From contig JAPDOI010001552.1 in the NCBI GenBank assembly GCA_029168955.1, positions 1-64,000 of the forward strand: a stretch of 64,000 nucleotides of DNA, in the 5' to 3' direction. The notes under the pieces are model-generated. The model was not told the DNA's origin and made no database searches. It saw only the letters and a list, made by a program, of their open reading frames with translations. Numbering within the stretch: the first letter of the stretch is position 1; each line of letters opens with the position of its first letter. Below are positions 26,401 to 35,640 of the stretch, piece after piece. The DNA comes from Aplectana chamaeleonis (lineage: Eukaryota; Nematoda; Chromadorea; Rhabditida; Cosmocercidae). The translations under genes and the position numbers were made by a program.

Positions 26401-28362
26401 TATGGCTATCCGGATGTGAAAACGCACCCGAAATTTCATGGACGCAGCTTCAAGCCGAAAAGCGCTACATAGGATGGGCGGAGCCTGTTTCATGCCCTGA
26501 GGGCACATAGGTGCGATTTCGGACATAAAACCACATTTATTATATGGCTATCCGGATGTGAAAACGCACCCAAAATTTCATGGAAGCGGTTTCAAGCCAA
26601 GAAGCGCTACATAGGGTGGTCGGAGTCTGTTTTCATGGCCTGAGGGCACATAGGGGCGATTTCGGACATGAAAACCACATTTATTATATGGCTATCCGGA
26701 TGTGAAAACGCACCCGAAATTTCATGGACGCAGCATCAAGCCGAAAAGCGCTACATAGGATGGGCGGAGCCTGTTTCATGCCCTGAGGGCACATAGGTGC
26801 GATTTCGGACATGAAAATCACATTTGTTATATGGCTATCCGGATAAGAAAACGCACCCGAAATTTCATGGACGCAGCTTCAAGCCGAAAAGCGCTACATA
26901 GGATTGGAAGAGCCTGTTTTATGCCCTGAGGGCACATAGGGGCGATTTCGGACATGAAAACCACATTTATTATATGGCTATCCGGATGTGAAAACGCACC
27001 CGAAATTTCATGGACGCAGCATCAAGCCGAAAAGCGCTACATAGGATGGGCGGAGCCTGTTTCATGCCCTGAGGGCACATAGGTGCGATTTCGGACATGA
27101 AAATCACATTTGTTATATGGCTATCCGGATAAGAAAACGCACCCGAAATTTCATGGACGCAGCTTCAAGCCGAAAAGCGCTACATAGGATTGGAAGAGCC
27201 TGTTTTATGCCCTGAGGGCACATAGGTGCGATTTCGGACATGAAAACCACATTTATTATATGGCTATCCGGATGTGAAAACGCACCCGAAATTTCATGGA
27301 CGCAGCTTCAAGCCGAAAAGCGCTACATAGGATGGGCGGAGACTGTTTTAGGCCCTGAAAGCACACAGAAGCGATTTCGGACGATTTCAGACATGAAAAC
27401 CACGTCTATAATATGGCTATATGGATGTGAAAACGCACCCAAAATTTCATGGAAGCGGTTTCAAGCCAAGAAGCGCTACATAGGGTGGTCGGAGTCTGTT
27501 TTCATGGCCTGAGGGCACATAGGGGCGATTTCGGACATGAAAACCACATTTATTATATGGCTATCCGGATGTGAAAACGCACCCGAAATTTCATGGACGC
27601 AGCATCAAGCCGAAAAGCGCTACATAGGATGGGCGGAGCCTGTTTTAGGCCCTGAAAGCACACAGAAGCGATTTCGGACGATTTCAGACATGAAAACCAC
27701 GTCTATAATATGGCTATATGGATGTGAAAACGCACCCAAAATTTCATGGAAGCGGTTTCAAGCCAAGAAGCGCTACATAGGGTGGTCGGAGTCTGTTTTC
27801 ATGGCCTGAGGGCACATAGGGGCGATTTCGGACATGAAAACCACATTTATTATATGGCTATCCGGATGTGAAAACGCACCCGAAATTTCATGGACGCAGC
27901 ATCAAGCCGAAAAGCGCTACATAGGATGGGCGGAGCCTGTTTCATGCCCTGAGGGCACATAGGTGCGATTTCGGACATGAAAATCACATTTGTTATATGG
28001 CTATCCGGATGTGAAAACGCACCCGAAATTTCATGGACGCAGCTTCAAGCCGAAAAGCGCTACATAGGATTGGAAGAGCCTGTTTCAACCTGAGAGCAGT
28101 GAGCGTTCTTTTCTGAGGTGGCTGACTGCAAGGAAAGGGTTGTGACTTCGCTCACCGCAAAAGAGGAAAGAGAAATAGCGCGCGGAGCGAAGAGAAGCTG
28201 GGTCGATACCGCGGTCATGGGGTCGAGCACGTCCAATGGTGCTGACTTTTTGGAGAAAGTGCGCTCCTAGAAAGGGCAGTGGAGCGCCTGCGAACCGACC
28301 AGTCCGCTGTCCACTTATCACCCCAGCAGAGCACGGCGGCCTATCTCGTTGTGTGGTTGGGC

Positions 28363-28398
28363 AAGGAAAATTTGCATCCGAAGGAAAATTTGCATCCG
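28363..28398. repeat. 18-bp perfect tandem duplication
   Basis: AAGGAAAATTTGCATCCG occurs twice in a row at 28363-28380 and 28381-28398. It is small, most likely replication slippage. Confidence 0.9.
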
Positions 28399-28920
28399 CC
28401 GGCTGGCCGCCATCCAGCTCCGCTGTCAGCTGATGGGAATGATAGGCGAAACGTTCGAAGGTTTTATTGATGTTTCAATGATTCCTGGAAAAGATCAGTC
28501 GGAGATTAACGTCAAATTGTACGTAGCTATTATGAATACGTCTCCTTTATAGATTTCACGTACTTTACTCCAATTCCGAGCTCAGCTTCAAATTCCTACA
28601 AGTTGTTGTGGCCATATTCAACCATTTTTAGATTTTTTTCCAATAATCGCTCACCACAAATAGAATTAGATTTGCTTAGAAAGCTATTCAAGAAAGATGA
28701 CTAAAAACGGTTTCGTTCTTCAGAAAAGGTATGAAACTTACGTGATCCGCGTGTACTAGTTACTAAATGCTGTATAATAGTGCATCTACTCCGCCAACGC
28801 GTAGCTAGATGCCTCACACGGAAACCAGAGATGCCCAGGGTTCCGGAGACATCTAGTCCGATTTTGACACAAGAATTTACGTAAGTTACGGAAAGTTTGG
28901 CCTCAGTCGGTGAAATTTTA

Positions 28921-28986
28921 GCTACAGCGCCCGCATATTCTACGTAAATTCTCGCTACGGCACCCGCATATTCGACGCTTATTCTC
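28921..28986. repeat. 33-bp tandem duplication
   Basis: Two adjacent 33-bp copies start at 28921 and 28954. They share GCTAC, CCCGCATATTC and ATTCTC, with scattered substitutions. No function is visible. Confidence 0.8.
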
Positions 28987-29274
28987 GTTGCAGCACTCGA
29001 TCGATCGACCCACACAGTCTTGATCCGTACTAGAAAGGCGATCCCCGCTGCGATCGCCGTTTCTTCCCTACGGCCTGCAGCATCCCAGCGGCCAAAAATA
29101 TCCCTAGCAAGGTCTTCCAGAGAACGACACGGGGTCACCCTCCACGACAACACACAGTGTCTAGTTATCTGTGGGTTTACTGGGCCAACACTGTTTAAAC
29201 CCCATCCCTGTGTTCCGTATAGCCAACGCGGGTTTGAGATTGCATTTCAACACAGGCTGTCGCTACATCCGTAG

Positions 29275-29302
29275 ATTCTCGCTACAAAATTATAGCGAGA
29301 AT
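29275..29302. repeat. Perfect 10-bp stem hairpin
   Basis: ATTCTCGCTA at 29275-29284 faces TAGCGAGAAT at 29293-29302, with an 8-base loop. Another hairpin lies 100 bp downstream. Confidence 0.8.
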
Positions 29303-29405
29303 GTAGGGGTTTAGCGCCAGAAGGATCAATGTTTCGAATTAAGCCTTCGTTTTTACACAGAATACGTGCAGAATTTGCACCCATGTAGCCTCGAAACAAG
29401 AATGG

Positions 29406-29434
29406 CGGGTTTTAGCTATCGTAGCCAAAACCCG
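29406..29434. repeat. Hairpin, CGGGTTTT/AAAACCCG
   Basis: CGGGTTTT and GCTA on the 5' side pair with TAGC and AAAACCCG on the 3' side, with one unpaired base on each side and a 3-base loop. It lies just before the satellite-like segment at 29449. Confidence 0.75.
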
Positions 29435-29448
29435 TAATTTACCGCTAC

Positions 29449-29505
29449 ATGGATTGGGGCGGCGTTTCAGGCCGCGCCCTCGGAGGCATCTAGCTACGCA
29501 TTGGC
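29449..29505 (+). repeat. Weak satellite-like half monomer
   Basis: The segment begins CCGCTACATGGATTGG and continues with GTTTCAGGCC and CCCT...GGCA. The satellite has GCGCTACATAGGATTGG, GTTTCAGGCC and CCCTGAGGGCA in the same order. The resemblance covers about 45 bp with gaps. It may be a diverged satellite relative outside the array or chance; an alignment score would decide. Confidence 0.35.
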
Positions 29506-29577
29506 AGAGTAAACTTCGTTTTCCCCTTTCACCTCAAGTTCACTTTTTTCTGTGCTGACTGGGAAGCGTGAAACAGT

Positions 29578-30216
29578 TTGTCTTTAAAAAAATCTTTTCA
29601 ACCTTTTGGTTCACCTTGTGAAAAAACACGACATTGGCTCCTCGACAATCATACTACAATGTATCGTGTATCGGGGGTGTGTATACAAGTCTGTTGGTAC
29701 CTGCTCGTTGGTGCCCCTGCTTCTACTGAACCTAGCAGACGTTCGAGTGTACACAGGGAACGTTCGAGCGATATAGCGTGCACAACTATATCGCGAAAGT
29801 ATCCCATACATTGCATAAAGGTGTCGCCGTCCGACACACTAAGGCCTCTGGTCCATAACACCTTAGGATACGTACCTAAGGAGTTCGTGGAAACTTTGGC
29901 CACAAGCCACAGTTTCGCCACCTTGAACTGTCGATAGCTGTCGAGTGATATCCAAAAAACTGCGCTATCCAGACTTCTGAGCTATTTCCATGCACCGTTT
30001 GCTGCTTTGCAGGAAACCCGCCTCAAGGATAGACCCGTCATCAGCGTCGGAGAGTACACCATCTACTGCGGTAACGCTGACGATAGGAGAGTGGGAGGCT
30101 GTGCAATAGCTGTAAGGAGAAGGATTTCAATGGTATGGTCAAGGAGTTTGGCTCAACGTCGTGCCGGAATGCATTCGTACGACTGCGGGATCACAGAGGA
30201 TTCAATCTGTGGATAG
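29578..30216 (+). pseudogene. RTE N-terminal endonuclease segment, interrupted
   Basis: The frame open from 29578 ends in FATLNCR followed by a TAG at 29935. It continues in the same phase with LSSDIQKTALSRLLSYFHAPF and then LQETRLKD near 30000. LQETR contains the metal-binding glutamate expected in AP-type endonucleases, and CGNADDRRVGGCAIAV follows. Similarity leaves this frame near 30130 and moves to the frame of the next segment, so a frameshift lies there. Whether residues before about 29896 belong to the element is unsure, as they are not recognised. Confidence 0.75.
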
Positions 30217-31550
30217 TGAATGCTCATGCGCCCAATGAAACCGCCGAAGACCATTCGAAGGCTGCTTTCTATGAGGAACTCAATACGATGCTGGCCAGGA
30301 TACCTTGTCAACATGCTGTTGTCGTGGGGATTGACGCAAATGCGAAGATGGGACATGGTCAGGAATCCAAAGTACTCGGTAAATGGTTCTACCCAGTGGA
30401 GCAAACATCGGACAATGGCTACCGCCTTGTCTTTTGTGAACGCAGTGGTCTGATAATTGCATCGACATTCAAGACGAATCATCGCCGCCATCAGCTTACG
30501 TGGCAGGGACCAACCCAGCTATCTCTAGAGGAGCAGCGGAAGCGGAAGATGACAACTTTGAAACTACAGCTTGACTATGTGCTGACGAGGAATATTCCAG
30601 TATGGGACATTCGAAGTTCTAGAGCTGTGTGGGATGTCGCATTCGATCCGGATCCCCGTCCTGTTCTGTTGAACTTCATTGCTAGGATTCATAAGAGGAA
30701 GCGAGGGGCTCATCCTCTCCAGAGGTTTGATATGACAAGTTTCAGAGATGAAGAGTGCAGAAGGAATTTTCGACAACGCGTTTCTATTCACATCGGAGTA
30801 CGGACTAAGAAGAAACTTTGCGACGCGGATTCTTTTGTCAAGTGCATCCAGGACGCTTCGAAAGAGGCACTTCCGGTTGTACAGCCTAAGAAGAAGTTCG
30901 CCTACGTCTCAGAAGAAACAACATCTACCTACAACAGAGTATGTGCTCCCCGAACTGCAGGAAACTTCGTGGAGGAGAAGCGTCTGAGGAGGAAGTTGCG
31001 TCGGCAGCTTCGAATCGACCGCGAACGAGAGTGGACGTGTAGAGCTAAGGAGTTCGAGAAGGCTTGGGAGGAGAAGAATCCGAGGAAAGCCTACACGTTG
31101 CTGCGACAGTATAGCGGGAAGATGAAGAGATGTTCTCCTGTCTTGAACACTACAAATAGAGTTGCAGTTGGTGATGCGACGCTGCCAATATGGAAGGATT
31201 ACTTCAGTTCACTACTGAATCGTCCAGCGCCATCAGTACCTGAGCTCCCGCATGTTCAGAGAGCACATTACGATGTCAGTGAGAAACCGCCGACTGAGGC
31301 TGAAGTTTCGAATTGTGTCCGCAAAATGAAGAATGGAAAGGCAGGTGGGGATGACAACATCACTGCTGAAATGCTGAAAGCTCTTCCTCCGTCTGGGATT
31401 CGTGAAATGACCAACACCATCCGTGCCATATGGATGGGCGAAAGGATACCCGATTCGTGGAGACATGCGATCATCGTACCTCTTCACAAGAAGCTATCCG
31501 TCACGGATCCTAAGAACTACAGAGGAATCTCTCTACTTCGTATCATGTAA
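30135..31550 (+). pseudogene. RTE endonuclease C-part and start of reverse transcriptase
   Basis: This 471-codon open frame is the longest in the window. Its first third completes the endonuclease: WIVNAHAPNE, GIDANAKMGHG and LDYVLTRN. The motif normally read as SDHRPV is here DPDPRPV (near 30645), so the catalytic histidine is lost. A basic linker (KRLRRKLRRQL) follows, then the start of the reverse transcriptase with MKNGKAGGDDNITAEML and HKKLSVTDPKNYRGISLL. The ATG at 30135 is not a real start; it merely follows the frameshift. The frame ends at TAA 31548-31550, where the protein would continue in the same phase. Confidence 0.92.
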
Positions 31551-32005
31551 AAGGTTTTAGAACGTATCATTCTCGAGCGACTTATCAAACATCGTGAAAG
31601 AACGACCAGAGATGAGCAAGCCGGTTTTCGACCTGGAAGATCGACCATCGACCAAATGTTCGTTGTGAGAAGGGTAATTGAATCGCGGCAGCGGTATTCG
31701 AAGCCATTACAGCTCGCTTTTTTGAACTTTGAAGCCGCCTTGGACTCTCCTCATCGTGATCGATTGCTCAACGCTCCGCGAGCCGATGGAGTCCCGGAAA
31801 AGTATGTTCCACTAATCGAGGACATGAACAGAGTAACAATTGCAGCAGTTCGTACACCAGTCGGATTTACGTCAGCTTTCGAGGTAAAAGCATGAGTAAG
31901 GCAAGGAGCCGTTGCAGGACCTTTTCTTTTCAACTTCGCCGTTGATGACATCATGCGTAGAGTTGCAGAACAGTTTCCTGCAGATGTGGTCACTATCAGG
32001 ACGCT
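31551..32005 (+). pseudogene. RTE reverse transcriptase, palm segment
   Basis: In the same phase as the preceding segment, it reads VLERIILERL, DEQAGFRPGRSTIDQ and LAFLNFEAALDS. The last is RT motif A, where the usual first catalytic aspartate (DFxxAFD) is asparagine. A TGA at 31893-31895 interrupts just before VRQGAVAGPFLFNFAVDDIM, the segment with the RQG motif. Similarity then shifts to the +1 frame around 31998-32005. Confidence 0.88.
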
Positions 32006-32594
32006 CCCTTGTCGACCTGGAGTACGCCAACGACATTTTGTTATTCGCTGAAAACAACGCAAAACTGCAAAGGATTGTGAACCTCGTTTTGAAGTATGCC
32101 GCAGCCTATGGACTTCGTCTTCGTCCCGAAAAATGCAAGCAGATGTGGGTCTCTCAGAGGCCTTCAACGGGAGTTTCTGTGGACGGACAACGTATCGAAC
32201 TGGTGGACGATTTCTGTTATTTGGGCTGTTTGCTGAAGAACTATGGTAGTTATGCAGCGGATATTCGACAACGATGAGCGAAAGCTACGTCTGCATTTAA
32301 TTCTCTAACCAAGTGTTTGTGGTCTGCCATCATCGCGAAGGAAGTCAAGTTGCGCGTCTAACTATCCGCTATTCGCCCTATCATGATGTACGGATCGGAA
32401 ACGTGGGCAGCACCGAAGACGCTGATGGAACGGTTGGATTGCACGGAGAGAAAGCTTTTTAGGCGTTTGCTTGGATATTTCTGGCCGCGTGTATGCCATA
32501 ACGAAGACCTTTACAAGGAAATCGACGCAGTACATACATCAACGCTTGACACGAGGGGAGGTGCCAGCATCTCCTAACGCCATCTCAAGCAGCA
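31999..32594 (+). pseudogene. RTE reverse transcriptase motif C and thumb
   Basis: The new frame reads SGRSLVDLEYANDILLFAEN. The catalytic YADD box is YAND, so one of the two metal-binding aspartates is lost. LRLRPEKCKQMWVSQ, GYLGCLLKN-like (read as CYLGCLLKN) and SAIRPIMMYGSETWAAP follow, interrupted by TGA at 32275 and TAA at 32359. CTERKLFRRLLGYFWPRVCHNEDLY continues to about 32540, after which one or two frame changes occur before the final segment. Confidence 0.88.
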
Positions 32595-32909
32595 ATGGAG
32601 AGTCGACTTCGACTGCTCGGGCATATACTAAGAAAAACGCCGGATCGTCTCGTACAACACGCTTTAAGAATGCTTCCAAATCCTGTCTGGAAACGGCCAC
32701 CTGGGCGTAGGCGAGAGTTCTGGACGGATGTGGTTAAAGAGGATTTGAAGTCACTCGGCATCGAAAGACAGTTCAGGCGCGATGTTTCGTTTCGCAGGAG
32801 ATGGACTAGTGACAGCTGGATGGAATTTGTTCAAATTGTGGCTGAAGACCGTAAAAAATGGACACGGCTGACTACTAGGACGGCACACCTCGGTGAAGAT
32901 GCGGAATGA
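32595..32909 (+). pseudogene. RTE C-terminal segment
   Basis: It reads LRLLGHILRKTPDRLVQH, WKRPPGRRREFWTDVV and RTAHLGEDAE, then a natural-looking TGA at 32907. This matches the usual C-terminal end of nematode RTE proteins. The ATG at 32595 is internal and not a start. It is followed by about 40 bp of 3' sequence ending in the short TCAAGTAA-type tail. Confidence 0.88.
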
Positions 32910-32958
32910 CCGCGTCAGGCGAAAGCCAACCGATCAAGTCAAGTAAGTCAATCGTGGT

Positions 32959-33310
32959 TCAGTGGTAAGTGGTCAGCCAACAAAAAATTTTCAAAATCGT
33001 ACCAGAATAACGGGGTTCATTTCTAATTTCGGAATCTATTGAGGTTACTGTGGCGCTTGTGCTGGGTTTGTGTGAAATATACCCTAGTTTGATGCCTATT
33101 CTGTCTTTGGCACATTTTGACTCATCGATTCGTGCTGTTAACATAAATATGAGGTCTGCTGCGTCAGCAATATTCTTTTGTAGCTGAGACTCTTCCTCAA
33201 TTCGTTCAATTTCATCCGCTAAATCTTTTCTCTGTTTTGGACTTGCAGCTTTTGTACTCGTCTCGTATCTCGTTATACAGTAACTGCGGGTTGTCTCGGC
33301 CCTCTCTTAA
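32959..33310 (-). pseudogene. Possible BEL/Pao-type gag remnant
   Basis: On the minus strand a frame opens after a TAA near 33312 and runs without stops to TGA at 32959, about 115 codons without a start at its beginning. It is rich in charged residues and looks like a coiled coil: SPKQRKDLADEIERIEEE, then QLQKNIADAADLIFMLTARI, and later NEPRYSGTILKIF. The last motif resembles the LPxFSGxxxEF box that ends the coiled-coil part of BEL/Pao gag proteins. The internal ATG gives only the last 61 codons. The assignment rests on composition and one motif; another retroelement gag or a host exon is possible. It abuts the RTE 3' end. Confidence 0.35.
33001..33019. repeat. 19-bp direct repeat, left copy
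   Basis: ACCAGAATAACGGGGTTCA is exact here and at 33991-34009. The two copies bracket about 970 bp that include the hairpin array. This copy lies inside the gag-like frame. A long target-site duplication is one reading; duplication of a gag fragment is another. Confidence 0.85.
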
Positions 33311-33328
33311 TTACCTTATCCCACTTCC

Positions 33329-33920
33329 GAGAAGAGCAATTGCTGACGTGCAATTCTCATAACTTTCCTCGTCTATGGTCTGATAATCGACGCTACCTGT
33401 GTATTCTTTGTAGCGAATGATCAGGGTTTCTAGCGGTTTGAGCTAGAAACAATTGGTACCTCGTGGAATCTGAGCTCCATTTCTTACGGCTAATTCCTTC
33501 CCTTCCTGTTTTTAACCCAGAAGGGTCTCTGGTACTTTTGTACGAGAGATTGCTTTCTGATTTTCAGAAAGTTTACTCCACATACGTTTACTGAATGGGA
33601 GGTTTTTGTTTTCACGTTGGGAAAACTTGCTCCAGGTACTTTAGGTACGGGAGACTTTTCTTCTTCGTGAAGAAGAGTTGGCTCTAGGTAATGACTACGA
33701 GAGCACTTTTTTATCCCAATGAATGGGAAATGATCGATAAGTATCGATTGAAAGGTTCCCTCTATTGAGCAGAACCGGCTCCAGGTAATGAATAGGGAGC
33801 ACTACGGTTTTCTGATGAACAGAAAATTGCTTCAGGTACGCTTGCGTACGGAAGACTTGTTCCCAACCGTGGGAATTGCGGTCTTGACTGTGACCGACTT
33901 TATAAGCTAAAGTAGCTTAT
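33329..33920. other. Array of ~19 short hairpins with covarying stems
   Basis: Almost every base from 33329 to 33920 lies in a short inverted repeat with a 2-13 base loop. Perfect stems include GTTTCTAGC/GCTAGAAAC (33426-33450), CTTTCTGA/TCAGAAAG (33553-33571), TCTTCTT/AAGAAGA (33659-33676), TTTTCTG/CAGAAAA (33808-33826), TTCCCA/TGGGAA (33860-33875) and ATAAGCTA/TAGCTTAT (33902-33920). Interspersed are five hairpins of one design (33526-33549, 33630-33653, 33681-33704, 33778-33800, 33830-33854): an outer stem, a small asymmetric bulge (two bases, usually AG, facing one G), then an inner GTA or GTAC stem. The outer stem differs between copies (TCTC/GAGA, CTCC/GGAG, GCTCT/AGAGC, GCTCC/GGAGC, CTTC/GAAG) but pairing is kept. 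No protein reading is evident and I do not recognise a known RNA family. Coding strand unknown. Confidence 0.8.
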
Positions 33921-33990
33921 TTGCCTCTTCTCCTGGTGTCAAAGATTTCACTCTAAGACACGTGAGCGTTGGGCTTATTCAGGCAGACGC

Positions 33991-34009
33991 ACCAGAATAA
34001 CGGGGTTCA
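33991..34009. repeat. 19-bp direct repeat, right copy
   Basis: Exact second copy of ACCAGAATAACGGGGTTCA. It closes the interval that holds the hairpin array. Confidence 0.85.
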
Positions 34010-34439
34010 GTGGCCTTTCAGTGTAGAGCGAGACGAGCGTAGAATAATACCGTTCATTGCGGTAGTCGTAATAGCGAATTATAATGGGCGACGCCCAACC
34101 CCCTTGCAGAAGCAGGAGGCGGGGCGAAGAGAATGGGGTCATTATTGCAAGCGAGGATAGCTCGCACATTAGTCAAAAATAGCACTGGGCGTGCTTCCTT
34201 AGTTTATATCGTGTGCTTGTTGTCATTTCTATGGTGTCTTCACAGTCAATATTTGTTGTGTTCGTATTGGGAATTTGAAGAGCGGGGTGACTTGGTAGAG
34301 GTCAAATTCATAGCCGTGGTAATCAATCAACCCCAAGCGGCATGGATGCTTTGATGAACCTAGGCGGAAGGCCTATCCAAGTCTCTACACAATCTGACAT
34401 TTTTACTCACAAATAGGATGGTGTAATTGGTTATCCTCC
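34010..34439. other. Unassigned stretch
   Basis: Only short frames are seen (63-73 codons), with no recognisable product, hairpin series or terminal repeat. Nothing more can be supported. Confidence 0.5.
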
Positions 34440-34526
34440 AAAGATCGGACCCCCAGACCCCCCCCGCTTCCACTCCTCCGGAGCTCAGACCCCCATTGTG
34501 GGGGCCCACACCCGCGCCGAACCCTG
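34440..34526 (-). mobile_element. Solitary hAT-like terminus
   Basis: The end GCCGAACCCTG at 34516-34526 and the neighbouring GCGCCGAACCC, poly-C runs and AGCTCAGACCCCC match the right end of the large foldback at 42716. No partner terminus CAGGGTTCGGC was found to its left in the window, so this is a broken copy or a relic whose other end has decayed. Confidence 0.6.
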
Positions 34527-35073
34527 CTTTCACAAGGTAGGCTTGATGCTCATCAACACATTGGATGATGAAAATGCGTTTTCTGCAGACGTCCAAAAAA
34601 GAAACGAGGGCGGCAAGGGTTTGAACTCGTCACCACATCTCTTCACCAACAGTGCTCACGCCCATTGCGCCAACCGGGCACATCGGCAGCCGCATCAAAA
34701 GGTCTTATCTGAGCTCGCCCTTTTGTTCATTATTGCAGTATATTTCCACGTACGATCAGGCTTCCGTCATACTTGGTCGAAAACCCGACTGAGTCCAAGG
34801 CGGAAAAAACCAACCTAGGGTGCATTGGCCTGCTCGTGTGCGCACATGAAACACCAATATCGAGTGGGTGGATGGCTGACGCAAGCAGACGTTCGCAGAC
34901 GGACTCATTGAGTGAATGAGTGGATTTTCTGTACCCGTCTGTCACTTCGGGGCGTATCGACCGGGAGGGGCTCAGTTGTTCGACCAGCTAAGACGGGGGT
35001 CTCACCCTTTAAGACGATTTCTTGTCGATTTCTGAGAGAATCCTCCGCGACTGTTCATGAATAGAATCTACAT
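34527..35073. other. Unassigned stretch
   Basis: One 106-codon plus-strand frame (34498-34818) and a 71-codon minus frame cross here. Neither has a recognisable domain and the first starts inside the hAT-like terminus, so I do not call a gene. Confidence 0.45.
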
Positions 35074-35316
35074 GCCATAAAACGGCCAATGTCTCACCGT
35101 CGACTGCGTACCACGCGCTACGCGACCGCACGCGCGTCGGAAGCAGACGAGTTTTGGCCGCCGCGTGACGAGTTTTGGCCGCCGCGCGACGTTTCGGCCG
35201 CCGCGCGGCGGCCGAAACTCGTCGCGCGGCGGCCAAATCTCGTCTGCTTCCGACGCACGCGCGGTCGCGCAGCGCGTGGTACGCAGTCGACGGTGAGACA
35301 TTGGCCGTTTTATGGC
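35074..35316. mobile_element. 243-bp near-perfect palindromic foldback
   Basis: The sequence beginning GCCATAAAACGGCC at 35074 is mirrored by GGCCGTTTTATGGC ending at 35316, and pairing continues almost without break to the centre near 35200. The core is GC-rich, with GGCCGCCGCG repeats. Both strands encode nearly the same short peptide (MSHRRLRTTR...) simply because of the palindrome. No clear target duplication was identified. Confidence 0.85.
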
Positions 35317-35360
35317 CTGTACTCGGTTTCTGGTAGGGGCCGAGAAAATATGATCACGGG

Positions 35361-35640
35361 GCTATCGCGGGACTATTGCAAGATTCTGCCAGTCTCAAAT
35401 CGAGAGCGTACCGCATTCGTTCATCGATGCTTCTGCGATGCTCCATCGCGGATCCGCGAGGAATCGAACCTGGAACTATCACGGAACGATCGCGAGATTC
35501 TACCAGTCTCAATCTGAGGGCGTATCGGGTCAGTACATTGATGTATTCGGGGTGTCACATCACGGAGGCGCGATGAGGCAAGCCCGGAGCTATCGTGGGA
35601 CGATCGCCAGATTGTGCTAGCCTCCACACCTGATCGTACC
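35361..35640. repeat. Degenerate tandem repeat, 114-bp period
   Basis: Units start at 35361, 35475 and 35589. Each has CTATCG/ACTATCA, then GGGAC/GGAAC, AGATTCT and a CCAGTCTC-like block, and a later GATCGCGG-type block. Three copies are recognisable, the last incomplete. It is GATCGCG-rich and follows the palindrome directly. Confidence 0.75.

Larger units (their letters stand above)
1..28086 (+). repeat. Left satellite array, ~143-152 bp monomers
   Basis: The whole stretch is a head-to-tail tandem repeat, roughly 190 copies, running off the left edge of the window. A typical monomer counts 143 bp and contains the landmarks GGGCACATAGGTGCGATTTC, TATATGGCTATCCGGATGTG, CCGAAATTTCATGGACGCAG and AAGCGCTACATAGGAT. 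Several types are visible: one with GATTGGCAGAGCCTG, one with GATGGGCGGAGCCTG, one carrying GGATAAGAAAAC, and a longer type with an extra CGGACGATTTCAG, the segment CACGTCTATAATATGG and a GAAGCGGTTTCAAGCCAAGA segment. Monomer lengths are not multiples of three, and open frames occur on both strands with different phases, so the 60-110 codon frames are not genes. No unique spacers exist, which excludes CRISPR. The array ends within a monomer at about 28086. Role unknown; a heterochromatic or centromeric satellite is inference. Confidence 0.97.
28087..29510. other. Satellite flank without recognisable gene
   Basis: The satellite stops abruptly and unrelated sequence begins. Open frames here are short and overlap on both strands, and none gives a recognisable product. 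Contents that can be named are an 18-bp tandem duplication, a 33-bp tandem duplication, two short hairpins and a weakly satellite-like segment, listed separately. Confidence 0.6.
29896..32952 (+). mobile_element. Degenerate RTE-clade non-LTR retrotransposon
   Basis: A near full-length but dead element of the RTE clade, which mobilises by target-primed reverse transcription using an apurinic-type endonuclease and a reverse transcriptase in one protein. Similarity starts around ATLNCR near 29920 and runs through LQETRLKD, VGIDANAKMG, LQLDYVLTRN, PLHKKLSVTDPKNYRGISLL, DEQAGFRPGRSTID, YGSETWAAP and a C-terminal region ending HLGEDAE at 32906. The 3' end carries a short tail of the type AAGTCAAGTAAGTCAA, typical of RTE elements. 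Breaks: stops at 29935, 31548, 31893, 32275 and 32359, and frame changes near 30130, 32000 and 32540-32600. Catalytic residues are also changed. The 5' boundary is uncertain; an open frame in the same phase reaches back to 29578. The family resemblance to hookworm RTE elements is from memory. Confidence 0.93.

Noticed and set aside
1..28086. Dozens of 60-110 codon frames such as those starting MKTTFIIWLSGCEN
   Set aside because: They repeat with the satellite, occur in several phases and on both strands, and monomer lengths are not multiples of three.
1..28086. CRISPR-like regularity
   Set aside because: There are no short repeats separated by unique spacers; the whole unit is repeated.
32950..32982. 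tRNA A-box-like GTGGTTCAGTGGTAAGTGG
   Set aside because: No B box or acceptor pairing nearby; it lies at the RTE tail junction.
35009..35517. Similar ORFs on both strands (MSHRRLRTTR...)
   Set aside because: They mirror each other because the DNA is a palindrome.
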